In this document: one piece after another, positions 52,956 to 61,653 of the stretch
How the letters are laid out: every line of letters begins with the position of its first letter
Position numbering within the stretch: position 1 is the first letter of the stretch
Origin: RYN-230 sp963768945
GTDB lineage: Bacteria; Actinomycetota; Actinomycetes; Streptosporangiales; Streptosporangiaceae
Length of the DNA: 64,000 bases
NCBI GenBank assembly: GCA_963768945.1
Contig: CAVYJW010000003.1
Coordinates: forward strand, 1,798,001-1,862,000
Reading direction: 5' to 3'
The notes under the pieces: generated by a model
Told to the model about the DNA's origin: nothing
Databases searched by the model: none
The model's input: the letters and a program-made list of their open reading frames with translations, nothing else
Position numbers and translations under genes: made by a program

Positions 52956-53646
52956 TCAGGCCGGGGGCGGAGGCTCGGCTAGGTGGATGCGGATGGCGCG
53001 GAACATCCGGGGAGTCTCGCGCAGCACGGCCAGCCGGGGATCGGGCACGGTGAGGAACCGCTCCACCGCGACGCCGAAATACCCGCGCAACCGCGGGTCG
53101 TCGCGCAGCCCGGCGATCGCGCGCCGGTCCCCGCCCAGCACCAGCGCGTCAAGGGGCCGCCCGTAGCGCCCGAACACCCCGGCCGCGGTGTCCGCCGCCG
53201 CGCCGATCGCCTCGGCGGACTGCTTTTCGCGGCGCCGGGCGAACCGCTGCTGCGACTGCCCTCCGGCCGCGCTGCGCCCGTGCACCAGCCTGGACCCGAC
53301 CTTGGAGTCGGCCAGCCGCGGCGGCGTCCCGGTGAAGATCCCGGCCGCGTACCCGCCCAGCCGGGCCAGCAGCACGCCCACGGTGCGGTCGGCGGCGGCG
53401 TGGGCCGCAGAGCACCCGGGCCACCTCGCCCGGTCCCTGCCCCACGTGCGGGCATGCCACGGGAGGAAACGGCGCATAACAGCGGGCCACCGCCCCGTCC
53501 GCCGCAGCGAACACGAGCGCGCCGTCCGGCTCATCCTCAACGCGGAGAGCGCCGTGCCGGTCGCCGAAGGACTCGATCCAGCCCGGGAAGCGCTCCGGGG
53601 CCACGTCGATCCAGCGGGGCGGTGAGGCGGCAGGTTCACTGAGCAT
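52956..53646 (-). CDS. acVLRF1-type peptidyl-tRNA hydrolase, one frameshift
   Basis: An actinobacterial Vms1-like release factor, thought to free stalled peptides from tRNA on ribosomes. The N-terminus (RWIDVAPERFPGWIESFGDRHG) and the catalytic-loop motif HGRSAAGGQSQQRFARRR (GGQSQQR) are present. DALVLGGDRRAIAGLRDDP follows. The frame changes near 53405, between GEVARVL and AAADRTVGVLLARLGG. One indel in a GC run explains it. ATG 53646 is chosen over an upstream TTG. It is divergent from the LysR gene across 60 bases and sits beside the ABC-F gene, another ribosome-rescue-type neighbour. Confidence 0.85.
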
Positions 53647-53658
53647 AAGGTTGAGGGT

Positions 53659-53668
53659 ATTGCGCAAT
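53659..53668. promoter_or_regulatory. palindrome ATTGCGCAAT in the acVLRF1-LysR divergent gap
   Basis: A perfect 10-base palindrome 13 bases upstream of the acVLRF1 start and 39 bases upstream of the LysR start, in the only AT-containing segment of the gap. LysR proteins often bind such dyads to control their own gene. The assignment is speculative. Confidence 0.35.
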
Positions 53669-53706
53669 TGTTAGGCGAAACGTTTACTACCAGTCGGCAG
53701 GCGCCC

Positions 53707-54687
53707 ATGACGCTGAACCAGCTTCGCAGTTTCCTCGCCGTGGCGGAGACCGGCTCGGTCCGCGCCGCCGCCCACGACCTCGTCGTGACCCAGGCGGCCG
53801 TCTCGGCTTCGCTCACCGCGCTGCAGAAATCCCTGGGCGTCACACTGCTCGAGCCGGACGGCCGCGGCCTGCGGCTCACTGCGGCCGGGCAGGCGTACGC
53901 GGGCTACGTCCAGCGGGTGCTGGGCCTGCTGGACGAGGCCGGGCGGGCCGCCGCCGTGGCGGCGGACCCGGAGCGCGGCGAGCTTCGCATCGCGGCTGTG
54001 ACCACTGCGGCCGAACAGATCCTGCCCGGGCTGCTCAGCGGCTTCCGCACCCGGCATCCGCAGCTGGGGATCCGGCTGGAGGCGGGAAACCGGGACCGGG
54101 TGCGGGGCCTGCTCGACCGCCACCAGGTGGACCTGGTGCTCGGCGGCCGCCCCGAGCCGGGCTGGGACGTCGAGGTTCTCGCCGAGCGCCCGCACCAGCT
54201 GGTCGTGGTGGCGGCGCCGGGCCTGGCCGCCAGCGCGCAGGAGGCGGCGCCACGGCCAGGACGCACCGGCCTGGACGGCAGCCACCTGGTGGCCTGGCTG
54301 GCCCGGCAGGCGTGGCTGCTGCGCGAACCCGGCTCGGGCACCCGGGCCGCCACCGACGCCCTGCTGACCGAGCTGGACATCGCCCCGCTCACCTTGATGG
54401 TGGGCTCCAACGGCGCGATCCGCGAGTCCGCGAGCGTGGGCCTGGGCGTCACGCTGATCTCTCGCGACGCGGTCGCCGCCGAGCTGGCCGACGGGCGGCT
54501 CGCCGCGCTGCCGGTGCCAGGAACCCCGATGCACCGGGACTGGTACCTGGTGGCCCACCCCGGCCTGCTGCCCCCCGCGGCCGGCCGCCTGGTGGCCTAC
54601 GTCCTCTCGCACGGTGGCTTCGACCGTGCCGAATCCCGGAGCGTGGTCCCTTTTGTGCCACCGGCAGCGCAAAAGGGGCCGTCGTAA
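53707..54687 (+). CDS. LysR family regulator, probable CbbR
   Basis: A 326-residue LysR protein: MTLNQLRSFLAVAETGSVRAA opens the winged helix, with VTQAAVSASLTALQKSLG as recognition helices. The C-terminal co-inducer domain includes LRIAAVTTAAEQILPGLL. It lies directly before cbbL in the same direction, with dyad sites in the gap, so it is the likely activator of the RuBisCO operon (CbbR). In most bacteria cbbR is divergent, and the tandem arrangement is less usual. ATG 53707 fits the family start. Confidence 0.85.
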   Translation: MTLNQLRSFLAVAETGSVRAAAHDLVVTQAAVSASLTALQKSLGVTLLEPDGRGLRLTAAGQAYAGYVQRVLGLLDEAGRAAAVAADPERGELRIAAVTTAAEQILPGLLSGFRTRHPQLGIRLEAGNRDRVRGLLDRHQVDLVLGGRPEPGWDVEVLAERPHQLVVVAAPGLAASAQEAAPRPGRTGLDGSHLVAWLARQAWLLREPGSGTRAATDALLTELDIAPLTLMVGSNGAIRESASVGLGVTLISRDAVAAELADGRLAALPVPGTPMHRDWYLVAHPGLLPPAAGRLVAYVLSHGGFDRAESRSVVPFVPPAAQKGPS

Positions 54688-54767
54688 GCGTCGCCCCGCC
54701 GGGTGGCGCGGCCGGGTGGCGCGCCGCCCGGCCGCGCCGTTCCCCGGAGAAGCCACTCCCTGGAGAC

Positions 54768-54809
54768 CTTAACTCTTAAGCCAGAGATTCAGAGTTGGCG
54801 CGAAACTCT
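54768..54809 (+). promoter_or_regulatory. candidate CbbR operator upstream of cbbL
   Basis: The AT-rich part of the 190-bp LysR-cbbL gap holds CTTAA-CTC-TTAAG (54768-54780) and an inverted repeat AGAGTT-N7-AACTCT (54791-54796, 54804-54809). A third half-site AACTCT is at 54771. Two or three such half-sites at 13-20 base spacing suit a LysR dimer pair. A good Shine-Dalgarno (GGAGG, 54870-54874) precedes the cbbL ATG. Confidence 0.55.
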
Positions 54810-54878
54810 CAATAGACAGGCGATGGGTTAGCGGGCATGGTGTAAGGGAGGTCATCGTCGCCACTCACCGGAGGAACC

Positions 54879-56332
54879 ATGACGGGCACACCCGACTCAC
54901 CGCCGAGCGATCGCTGGAACGCGGGGGTGCTCCCGTACGCGCAGATGGGCTACTACGAGCCGGACTACGTGCCCAAGCCGACCGACGTGCTGGTCGCGTT
55001 CCGGATCTCCCCGCAGCCGGGGGTGCCGCCGGAAGAGGCGGGCGCCGCGGTGGCAGGCGAGTCATCCACAGCCACCTGGACCGTTGTCTGGACCGACCGG
55101 CTCACCGCCCACGAGCACTACCAGGCCAAGTGCTACCGGGTGGACCCGGTCCCGGGCCGCGAGGGCGAGTACATCGCGTACATCGCGTACGACATCGACC
55201 TGTTCGAGGAAGGCTCGATCGCCAACCTCACCTCGTCCATCATCGGCAACGTGTTCGGCTTCAAGGCACTCAAGGCCCTCCGGCTGGAGGACATGCGGAT
55301 CCCGCTGGCTTACGTGAAGACCTTCCAGGGACCCCCGCACGGCATCGTGATGGAGCGCGAGTACCTGAACAAGTACGGCCGGCCCTTGCTCGGCGCGACC
55401 ACCAAGCCCAAGCTGGGGCTGTCCGCCCGCAACTACGGCCGGGTGGTCTACGAGGCGCTGCGCGGCGGCCTGGACTTCACCAAGGACGACGAGAACATCA
55501 ACTCCCAGCCGTTCATGCGCTGGCGCGACCGTTACCTGTTCACGATGGAGGCCGTCAACCGGGCCGCCGAGCAGACCGGCGAAATCAAGGGCCACTACCT
55601 GAACGTGACCGCCGCGACCATGGAGGACATGTACGAGCGCGCGGAGTTCGCGAAGGAACTCGGCAGCGTGATCGTCATGGCCGACCTGACCGTCGGGTAC
55701 ACCGCACTGCAGTCGATGTCACGCTGGGCCCGGCGGAACGGGGTCATCCTGCACCTGCACCGGGCCGGGCACGGCACCTACACGCGGCAGAAGAACCACG
55801 GGGTCAGCTTCCGGGTCATCGCCAAGTGGTGCCGCCTGATCGGGGTGGACCACATCCACGCCGGCACCGTGGTCGGCAAGCTGGAGGGCGACCCGGCCAT
55901 GGTCCGCGGCTACTACGACACGCTGCGCCTGGCGAACCGTGCCGCTCAACCTGGGCCAGGGCATCTACTTCGAGCAGGAATGGGGCTCGATGCCGGGCAC
56001 CATGCCGGTCGCCTCCGGCGGCATCCACGCCGGCCAGATGCATCAACTGCTCGGCTACCTCGGCGAAGACGTGGTGCTGCAGTTCGGCGGCGGGACCATC
56101 GGCCACCCGATGGGCGTCGCCGCCGGTGCGACCGCCAACAGGGTCGCCGTCGAGGCCATGATCAAGGCTCGCAACGAGGGCCGGGACTTCCGTCGCCGAG
56201 GGCGACACGATCCTGGCCGAGGCGGCCAAGGGCTGCCAGCCGCTGCAGACGGCCCTGGACACGTGGGGCGACATCACCTTCAACTACGAATCGACCGACA
56301 CGCCGGACGTCGTGGCCACCCCGACGGCCTGA
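54879..56332 (+). CDS. cbbL: RuBisCO form I large subunit, two frameshifts
   Basis: Carboxylates ribulose-1,5-bisphosphate. The expected length (about 484 residues) is spanned. Key residues are present: GGLDFTKDDENINSQPF with the carbamylated Lys, HLHRAGHGTYTRQKNHG, and loop 6 HAGTVVGKLEGDP. The frame changes near 55935 (RLAN then VPLNLGQGIYFEQEWGS) and near 56190 (NEGRDF then VAEGDTILAEAAKGCQPL). Each is cured by removing one base. All active-site residues are intact, so sequence errors are likely. Red-type (CbbX nearby), perhaps the actinobacterial form IE. Confidence 0.93.
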
Positions 56333-56342
56333 GGAGAGCAGC

Positions 56343-56810
56343 ATGCGGATCACCCAGGGCACGTTCTCCTACCTGCCCGATCTCAGCGACGACGAAATCG
56401 CCGCGCAGATCCAGTACGCGATCGACCAGGGCTGGTCGATCGCGGTGGAGTTCACCGACGACCCGCACCCCCGGAACTTCCTCTGGGAGATGTGGGGGCT
56501 GCCGATGTTCGACATCGCCGACGCGGCCGCGGGACTGCACGAGGTCCGCGCCTGCCGCGATGCTTATCCGGAGCGCTACATCCGGGTCAACGCCTACGAC
56601 GCGAGCCTGGGCCGGCAGACCACGGCGCTGAGCTTCATCGTGAACCGGCCCAGCCGGGAACCGGGCTTCCGCCTGGACCGGCAGGAGGTCAGCGACCGGC
56701 AGATCCGGTACTCGCTGCAGTCTTACGCCGCGCAGCGCCCCGCGGGCGAGCGTTATGGCCGCAACGAGAACCCGAACGGCGCCGGTCAGCCCGGACCTGC
56801 CAGCGGATGA
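56343..56810 (+). CDS. cbbS: RuBisCO small subunit
   Basis: A 155-residue small subunit: MRITQGTFSYLPDLSDDEI, then YAIDQGWSIAVEFTDDPHPR and LWEMWGLPMFDI, and VRACRDAYPERYIRVNAYDASLG. The long C-terminus (after about residue 110) is typical of red-type small subunits that form an extra beta hairpin. It starts 10 bases after cbbL, with GGAGAGC upstream, and its stop overlaps an ATG (56807) on the cbbX side. Confidence 0.95.
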   Translation: MRITQGTFSYLPDLSDDEIAAQIQYAIDQGWSIAVEFTDDPHPRNFLWEMWGLPMFDIADAAAGLHEVRACRDAYPERYIRVNAYDASLGRQTTALSFIVNRPSREPGFRLDRQEVSDRQIRYSLQSYAAQRPAGERYGRNENPNGAGQPGPASG

Positions 56811-56816
56811 GCGCGA

Positions 56817-57857
56817 ATGCGGGCCCGGCCTCGAGCGGTTTCGCGATGCCCCGTCCCGGTCGGGGCAGCGCAGCGAGCGAACGGCGCGACCGGGCCCGGC
56901 GACCCGGAAGACAGCGGGACCGCCACGCCCGAGCCGCTCTCAGCCGACGAAACGGTGGAGCTGGGTGAGGAGCAGCAGGCCCAGCGGCTGTCCCGGATGC
57001 TGGACGAGTTCGACAGGGAGTTCGTCGGGCTGGCCCCGGTCAAGGCCCGGGTGCGGGAGATCGCGGCGCTGCTGCTGATCGACCGGCTCCGGCAGCGTTA
57101 CGGGCTGACCTCGTCGCGGCCCAGCCTGCACATGTGCTTCACCGGGAGCCCGGGGACCGGCAAGACGACGGTGGCCATGCACATGGGCGAGATGCTCCGC
57201 GAGCTCGGCTATCTCCGCAAGGGCCAGCTGGTCAGCGTGACCCGCGACGACCTGGTCGGCCAGTACGTCGGGCACACCGCGCCCAAGACCAAAGAGGTGC
57301 TCAAGCGAGCGATGGGCGGCGTGCTGCTCATCGACGAGGCCTATTACCTGTACCGGCCGGAGAACGAGCGGGACTACGGCCAGGAGGCCATCGAGATCCT
57401 GCTCCAGTTCATGGAGGCGCACCGGGAGGACCTGGTGGTTATCCTGGCCGGCTACGCCGACCGGATGGACGTGTTCTTCCGGTCCAACCCCGGGATGGCC
57501 TCGCGGGTCGCGCACCACATCGACTTCCCGGATTTCACCCTGGACGAGCTGATGCAGATCGCAGGGCTGATGCTGGACCGGGAGCAGTACCAGCTGTCCG
57601 GCCCGGCCCGGGAGGCGTTCATGGAGTACGTGGGGCTGCGGATGACGCAGCCCCGGTTCGCCAACGCGCGCAGCATCCGCAACGCCATCGACCGGATGCG
57701 GCTACGCCAGGCCCGCCGGCTCGTGGCAGGGGGCGGCACCATCGGCCGGTCCTCCCTCATGGAGATCAGCGAGGCCGACGTCCGCGCCAGCCGCGTCTTC
57801 GGCGACCCACCAGCCCCGGGCGACGCACCCTCGCCGGACGCCGCTTCCCACCAGTAA
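56817..57857 (+). CDS. cbbX: red-type RuBisCO activase CbbX
   Basis: An AAA+ remodeller that pulls on the large-subunit tail to release inhibitory sugar phosphates. FTGSPGTGKTTVAMHMGEML is Walker A, and VLLIDEAYYLY is Walker B. SNPGMASRVAHHIDFPDF and ARSIRNAIDRMRLRQARRL follow. The first 40 residues are not conserved. An ATG at 56807 overlaps the cbbS stop (ATGA) but is in a different frame. One indel before SADETVELGEE would link it. Last gene of the cbb operon. Confidence 0.93.
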   Translation: MRARPRAVSRCPVPVGAAQRANGATGPGDPEDSGTATPEPLSADETVELGEEQQAQRLSRMLDEFDREFVGLAPVKARVREIAALLLIDRLRQRYGLTSSRPSLHMCFTGSPGTGKTTVAMHMGEMLRELGYLRKGQLVSVTRDDLVGQYVGHTAPKTKEVLKRAMGGVLLIDEAYYLYRPENERDYGQEAIEILLQFMEAHREDLVVILAGYADRMDVFFRSNPGMASRVAHHIDFPDFTLDELMQIAGLMLDREQYQLSGPAREAFMEYVGLRMTQPRFANARSIRNAIDRMRLRQARRLVAGGGTIGRSSLMEISEADVRASRVFGDPPAPGDAPSPDAASHQ

Positions 57858-57896
57858 CACTGACCCTTTCAGCCACTCCCGCCACGGACCTCGGTT

Positions 57897-57946
57897 CGTG
57901 ATCAGACGAATGGTGCTGCTATCACGACACCAATCGTCTGATCACG
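57897..57946. repeat. 50-nt dispersed palindromic element, copy 2
   Basis: CGTGATCAGACGAATGGTG and CACCAATCGTCTGATCACG pair over 19 bases with one mismatch around a 12-base loop. It matches 42 of 50 bases of copy 1 at 3305. It lies 40 bases after the cbbX stop and could terminate the cbb operon. The surrounding 575-bp stretch (57858-58432) otherwise holds a kinase remnant and a repeat array. Confidence 0.75.
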
Positions 57947-58330
57947 GAGCAGGGGCCCGCGGGCGGTGGTGGCTGTGGGGCGGGTGGTTGCTGTGGGGCG
58001 GGTGGGATCTTGAGATGGCCGAGATGGCATTGCGCGGAAGGTTCCGGCAGGACCTCCGGTCTAGCACCGGGCTAGCAGTGGCCGCCGGAAGGTACGGGAT
58101 AGCGAGGCGGAACGTGGTGCCGCGGCCGGGGATGCTGACCAGCTCGAGCCGGCCCCGGAGTAGTTCCGCCCGCTCCCGCATCCCGGCCAGCCCGGACCCC
58201 GTCGGCCCGGACCCGGTCGGCCCGGACCCGGTCGGCCCGGACCCGGTCGGCCCGGACCCGGTCGGCCCGGACCCGGTCGGCCCGGACCCCGTCGGCCCGG
58301 ACCCGGTCGGCCCGCCTGGGGAGAGCCCGC
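57942..58330 (-). pseudogene. histidine-kinase C-terminal remnant with pentapeptide expansion
   Basis: On the minus strand GLAGMRERAELLRGRL, then ELVSIPGRGTTFRLAIPYLP (from 58181 downward), is the final G2 box and beta strand of a NarL-type sensor kinase ATPase domain. Directly upstream in the same frame are eight 15-nt units encoding GPTGS. Then comes a Gly/Ala/Pro stretch and a TGA, with no dimerisation domain, N-box or membrane part. Only about 45 family residues survive. The neighbouring sufT gene starts 100 bases further, so the rest of the kinase is gone. Confidence 0.7.
58195..58314. repeat. 15-nt tandem repeat, 8 units, inside the kinase remnant
   Basis: Eight nearly identical units GACCC(G/C)GTCGGCCCG run without interruption from 58195 to 58314. 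The third-codon substitutions are few, so the expansion is recent. In frame with the kinase remnant they give GPTGS on the minus strand. Confidence 0.92.
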
Positions 58331-58432
58331 CCGCGGCGGCGCCGCCCGGCGCGAGCCACCTGCCCGGACGGCGACCTCAGGCCAACCCGGGATCCCTGCG
58401 GGAGCGGGGTGCCCGTCCTCAGCTGCTGGGCC

Positions 58433-58783
58433 TCAGACGTTGAACCCGAGCGCGCGGAGCTGCTCGCGGCCGTCGTCGGTGATCTTGTCCGGGCCCCACG
58501 GCGGCAGCCAGACCCAGTTGATCCGGAAGTCGCTGACCAGGCCGTCGAGGGCCGAGCGGGCCTGGTCCTCGATCACGTCGGTCAGCGGGCAGGCCGCACT
58601 GGTCAGCGTCATGTCGATGGTCAGGGTCTTGTCCTCATCCAGCGTCACCCCGTAGATGAGCCCGAGGTCGACCACGTTCACGCCCAGCTCGGGGTCGACT
58701 ACGTCGCGGAGCGCCTCGACCAGGTCCTCGGTCTCCGGGGTGATCTCCAGCAGGGGCCCGCTGGTACCAGTGTCGTCCGTCAT
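58433..58783 (-). CDS. sufT: SUF-associated MIP18/DUF59 family protein
   Basis: A 116-residue metal-sulfur cluster carrier-type protein: VEALRDVVDPELGVNVVDLGLIY is the DPELG motif, LTSAACPLTDVIEDQA holds the conserved Cys, and WVWLPPWGPDKITDDGREQL is the C-terminal signature. ATG 58783 overlaps the sufU stop (ATGA). Last gene of the suf operon, as in other actinobacteria. Confidence 0.93.
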   Translation of the reverse strand: MTDDTGTSGPLLEITPETEDLVEALRDVVDPELGVNVVDLGLIYGVTLDEDKTLTIDMTLTSAACPLTDVIEDQARSALDGLVSDFRINWVWLPPWGPDKITDDGREQLRALGFNV

Positions 58784-59235
58784 TTCTGTTCCTCCAGCGC
58801 TTGCGCGGTCGCGTCCTTCCAGGCCATCCAGCCCAGCAGGGCGCACTTGATCCGGGCCGGGTATTTCGCCACTCCGGCGAACGCCACACCGTCGCCGAGG
58901 ATCTCCTCGTCCGGCTCCGTCTGGCCCTTGGACTGCATGAGGCGCAGGAACTCCTCGGCCAGGCTCATCGCCTCAGGCACGGTCCTGCCGATGATCAGCT
59001 CGCTCATCACCGAGGCGCTGGCCTGGCTGATGGAGCAGCCCAGCGCGTCGTAGGACACGTCGGCCACGACCGGCTCGCCGGTCGCGTCCTTGAGCATGAC
59101 CCGCAGCGTCACCTCGTCCCCGCAGAGCGGGTTCACGTGGTGCACCTCGGCGTCGTACGGCTCCCGCAGGCCCTTGTGGTGCGGGTGCCGGTAATGGTCC
59201 AGGATGACTTCCTGGTACAGGGACTCCAGCCGCAT
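58780..59235 (-). CDS. sufU: SUF sulfur-transfer scaffold SufU
   Basis: A 151-residue zinc-dependent sulfurtransferase that accepts sulfur from SufS. NPLCGDEVTLRV holds the first Cys, YDALGCSISQASASVM the second, and RIKCALLGW the third Cys, with an Asp in between as metal ligand. The ATG at 59235 overlaps the sufS stop. SufU replaces SufE in Gram-positive bacteria. Third from last in the operon. Confidence 0.95.
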   Translation of the reverse strand: MRLESLYQEVILDHYRHPHHKGLREPYDAEVHHVNPLCGDEVTLRVMLKDATGEPVVADVSYDALGCSISQASASVMSELIIGRTVPEAMSLAEEFLRLMQSKGQTEPDEEILGDGVAFAGVAKYPARIKCALLGWMAWKDATAQALEEQK

Positions 59236-60506
59236 CAGGCACCGCCAAAGAACCGCTGCGCCCGCCCGATCCCGTCGACCAGCGCGTCGACCTCGGCCGT
59301 CGTGTTGTACAGGTAGAACGAGGCCCGGGTGCTGGCCTGGATGCCGAACCGGCGGTGCAGCGGCCACGCGCAGTGGTGCCCGGCCCGGACGGCCACGCCG
59401 TGCTCGTCGAGCACCTGGCTCACGTCGTGCGGGTGCACATCCCCCAGCGTGAACGAGATCGCCGCGCCACGGGCAGCCGGATCCGAGGGGCCGAGGACAC
59501 GCAGGCCCGGCACGGTGCCCAGCGCGTCCAGCGCGTAGCCGATCAGGTCCTGCTCGTGCGCCCGGACCGCGTCCAGGCCCACGTCGGTGAGGTAGTCGAT
59601 CGCCGCGTCCAGCCCGGCCGCCTCGGCGATCGGCATGGTCCCGGCCTCGAACTTGTGCGGCGGGGGCGCGAACGTCGAGTGGTCCATCCAGACGCTCTCG
59701 ATCATCTCGCCGCCGCCGAGGAACGGGGGCATCTCCTCGAGCAGCTCACGGCGTCCCCAGAGCACTCCGATGCCGGTCGGGCCGCACATCTTGTGGCTGG
59801 TGAAACCCAGGAAATCGGCGTCCAGCTCCTGCACGTCCACCGGCATGTGCGGGACCGACTGGGCCGCGTCCACCAGCACCAGCGCGCCGGCGGCGTGCGC
59901 GGCGTCAGCGATCTCGCGGACCGGGTTGATGGTGCCGAGCACGTTGGACTGGTGGGTCAGGGCCACCAGCTTGGTCTGCTCAGTGATGAGGTCGCCGGCG
60001 CCGGACAGGTCGAGCTGGCCGCCGTCCGTCACCCCGAACCAGCGCAGCGTGGCGCCGGTCCGCTCGCAGAGCAGCTGCCACGGCACGATGTTGGAGTGAT
60101 GCTCCATCTCGGTGATGACGATCTCGTCGCCGGGGCCGAGCCGGAAGCGGCCGGAACCGGAACCACCTGACTGGCCCGCGGTCGCGTTGCCCATGGCGTA
60201 GGCGACGAGGTTGATGCCCTCGGAGATGTTCTTGGTGAACACCACCTCGGTCTCGTCCCGGGCGCCGATGAAGCCGGCGGCCTTGATCCGGGCGCCCTCG
60301 TAGGCGGCGGTCGCCTCCTCGCCGAGCTGGTGGCTGGCCCGGTGGATGTTGGCGTTGTGCCGCTCGTAGAACTCGTCGAGGCGCTCGATGACCTGACGGG
60401 GCTTCTGTGACGTGTTGGCGCTGTCCAGGTAGACCAGCGGCTGCCCGTCTCGGACCTGCCGGTCCAGGATCGGGAAATCCTTGCGGATCCGGGCCACATC
60501 CAGGGT
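59235..60506 (-). CDS. sufS: cysteine desulfurase
   Basis: A 423-residue PLP enzyme of the SufS class: it takes sulfur from cysteine and passes it to SufU. The PLP Lys is in FLGFTSHKMCGPTG, NANIHRASHQLGEEATAAYE is the N-terminal motif, and the catalytic Cys-containing loop is near VRAGHHCAWPLHRRFGI. ATG 60506 overlaps the sufC stop (ATGA), better than the 60539 start. Confidence 0.95.
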   Translation of the reverse strand, partial: TLDVARIRKDFPILDRQVRDGQPLVYLDSANTSQKPRQVIERLDEFYERHNANIHRASHQLGEEATAAYEGARIKAAGFIGARDETEVVFTKNISEGINLVAYAMGNATAGQSGGSGSGRFRLGPGDEIVITEMEHHSNIVPWQLLCERTGATLRWFGVTDGGQLDLSGAGDLITEQTKLVALTHQSNVLGTINPVREIADAAHAAGALVLVDAAQSVPHMPVDVQELDADFLGFTSHKMCGPTGIGVLWGRRELLEEMPPFLGGGEMIESVWMDHSTFAPPPHKFEAGTMPIAEAAGLDAAIDYLTDVGLDAVRAHEQDLIGYALDALGTVPGLRVLGPSDPAARGAAISFTLGDVHPHDVSQVLDEHGVAVRAGHHCAWPLHRRFGIQASTRASFYLYNTTAEVDALVDGIGRAQRFFGGA

Positions 60507-61279
60507 CATGCGACGACTCCCGCGGCGGCCTTGATCCACTTCTCGTAGCCTTCGGCCTCGAGGGTCTCGGCCAGCTCGGGGCCGCCTTCGTCGACGATCC
60601 GGCCGCCCACGAACACGTGCACGAAGTCCGGCTTCACGTAGCGCAGGATCCGGGTGTAGTGGGTGATCAGCAAGACCCCGTGCCCAGGCTGGGCGGCAAA
60701 CCGGTTGACGCCCTCGGACACCACCCGGAGCGCGTCGATGTCCAGCCCCGAGTCGGTCTCGTCGAGGATCGCGAACTTGGGGTCGAGCAGCTCGAGCTGC
60801 AGGATCTCGTGCCGCTTCTTCTCCCCGCCGGAGAAGCCCTCGTTCAGGTTGCGCTCGGCGAACTGAGGCTCGATGGACAGCGCGGCCATGGCCTCGCGCA
60901 TCTCCTTGAGGAACAGGCGGAGTTTCGGCGGCTCGCCGCGCACGGCGGTGACCGCGGTGCGCAGGAAGTTGGACACGGTCACCCCGGGCACTTCGACCGG
61001 GTACTGCATGGCCAGGAACAGCCCGGCCCGGGCCCGCGCGTCCACGCTCATGGACAGCACGTCCTCGCCGTCCAGGGTCACGCTGCCCTCGGTGACCTGG
61101 TACTTGGGATGACCGGCGATCGCGTAGGCCAGCGTGGACTTGCCCGAGCCGTTCGGGCCCATGATGGCGTGGATCTCGCCGTCTCTCACGGTCAGGTCGA
61201 CGCCGCGCAGGATCTCGCGGCTCTGATCGGCCGCATCCACCACGCTGACGTGCAGGTCGCGGACTTCCAGAGTGGCCAT
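60506..61279 (-). CDS. sufC: SUF ATPase SufC
   Basis: A 257-residue ABC-type ATPase of the SufBCD scaffold: IMGPNGSGKSTLAYAIAG (Walker A), FSGGEKKRHEILQLELL (signature), FAILDETDSGLDIDAL (Walker B) and LLITHYTRILRYVKPD. It starts at ATG 61279, 37 bases after the Rieske gene. Confidence 0.96.
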   Translation of the reverse strand: MATLEVRDLHVSVVDAADQSREILRGVDLTVRDGEIHAIMGPNGSGKSTLAYAIAGHPKYQVTEGSVTLDGEDVLSMSVDARARAGLFLAMQYPVEVPGVTVSNFLRTAVTAVRGEPPKLRLFLKEMREAMAALSIEPQFAERNLNEGFSGGEKKRHEILQLELLDPKFAILDETDSGLDIDALRVVSEGVNRFAAQPGHGVLLITHYTRILRYVKPDFVHVFVGGRIVDEGGPELAETLEAEGYEKWIKAAAGVVA

Positions 61280-61316
61280 CGCTATCTCACTATCTCCAGG
61301 CTCGTTATGTGGTCGG

Positions 61317-61653
61317 TTAAGGGCCGGGCGCGGCCGGGACGGCGACGTACACGTCGCCGCCGTCCACCTTCACCGGGTAGGTCGGGACGGGCTTGGTCGG
61401 CCGGCGGGCCGGTGGACGCGCCGGTGCGCAGGTCGAAGCAGGACCCATGCAGCCAGCACTCGACGGTGTGGTCGTAGACCTCACCCTCGGACAGCGGCAC
61501 TTCCTCGTGCGAGCAGACGTCGCGCAGCGCGAACACTTCCCCGCCCACCCGGACGACGGCGATCGGCTCGTCGCCGACCTGCACCCCGATGGCCCCCTGC
61601 TCGGGGACGTCGGCCAGGGCGCAGACGCGCACGAAGGTACTGGTCTCGCTCAT
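61317..61653 (-). CDS. Rieske 2Fe-2S ferredoxin in the suf operon, one frameshift
   Basis: A protein of about 111 residues: VRVCALADVPEQG, then CSHEEVPLSEGEV and CWLHGSCFDLRTG with the Cys-x-His and Cys-x2-His iron ligands. The C-terminus is out of frame after GPPA near 61415. Removing one C gives TKPVPTYPVKVDG and a TAA at 61317. ATG 61653 overlaps the sufD stop. A non-heme ferredoxin in this position is standard for actinobacterial suf operons and may deliver electrons. Confidence 0.88.

Noticed and set aside
57898..58443. Plus-strand 181-residue protein with GPDPV repeats
   Set aside because: The minus strand reads a recognisable histidine-kinase end, and the plus frame has no family features.
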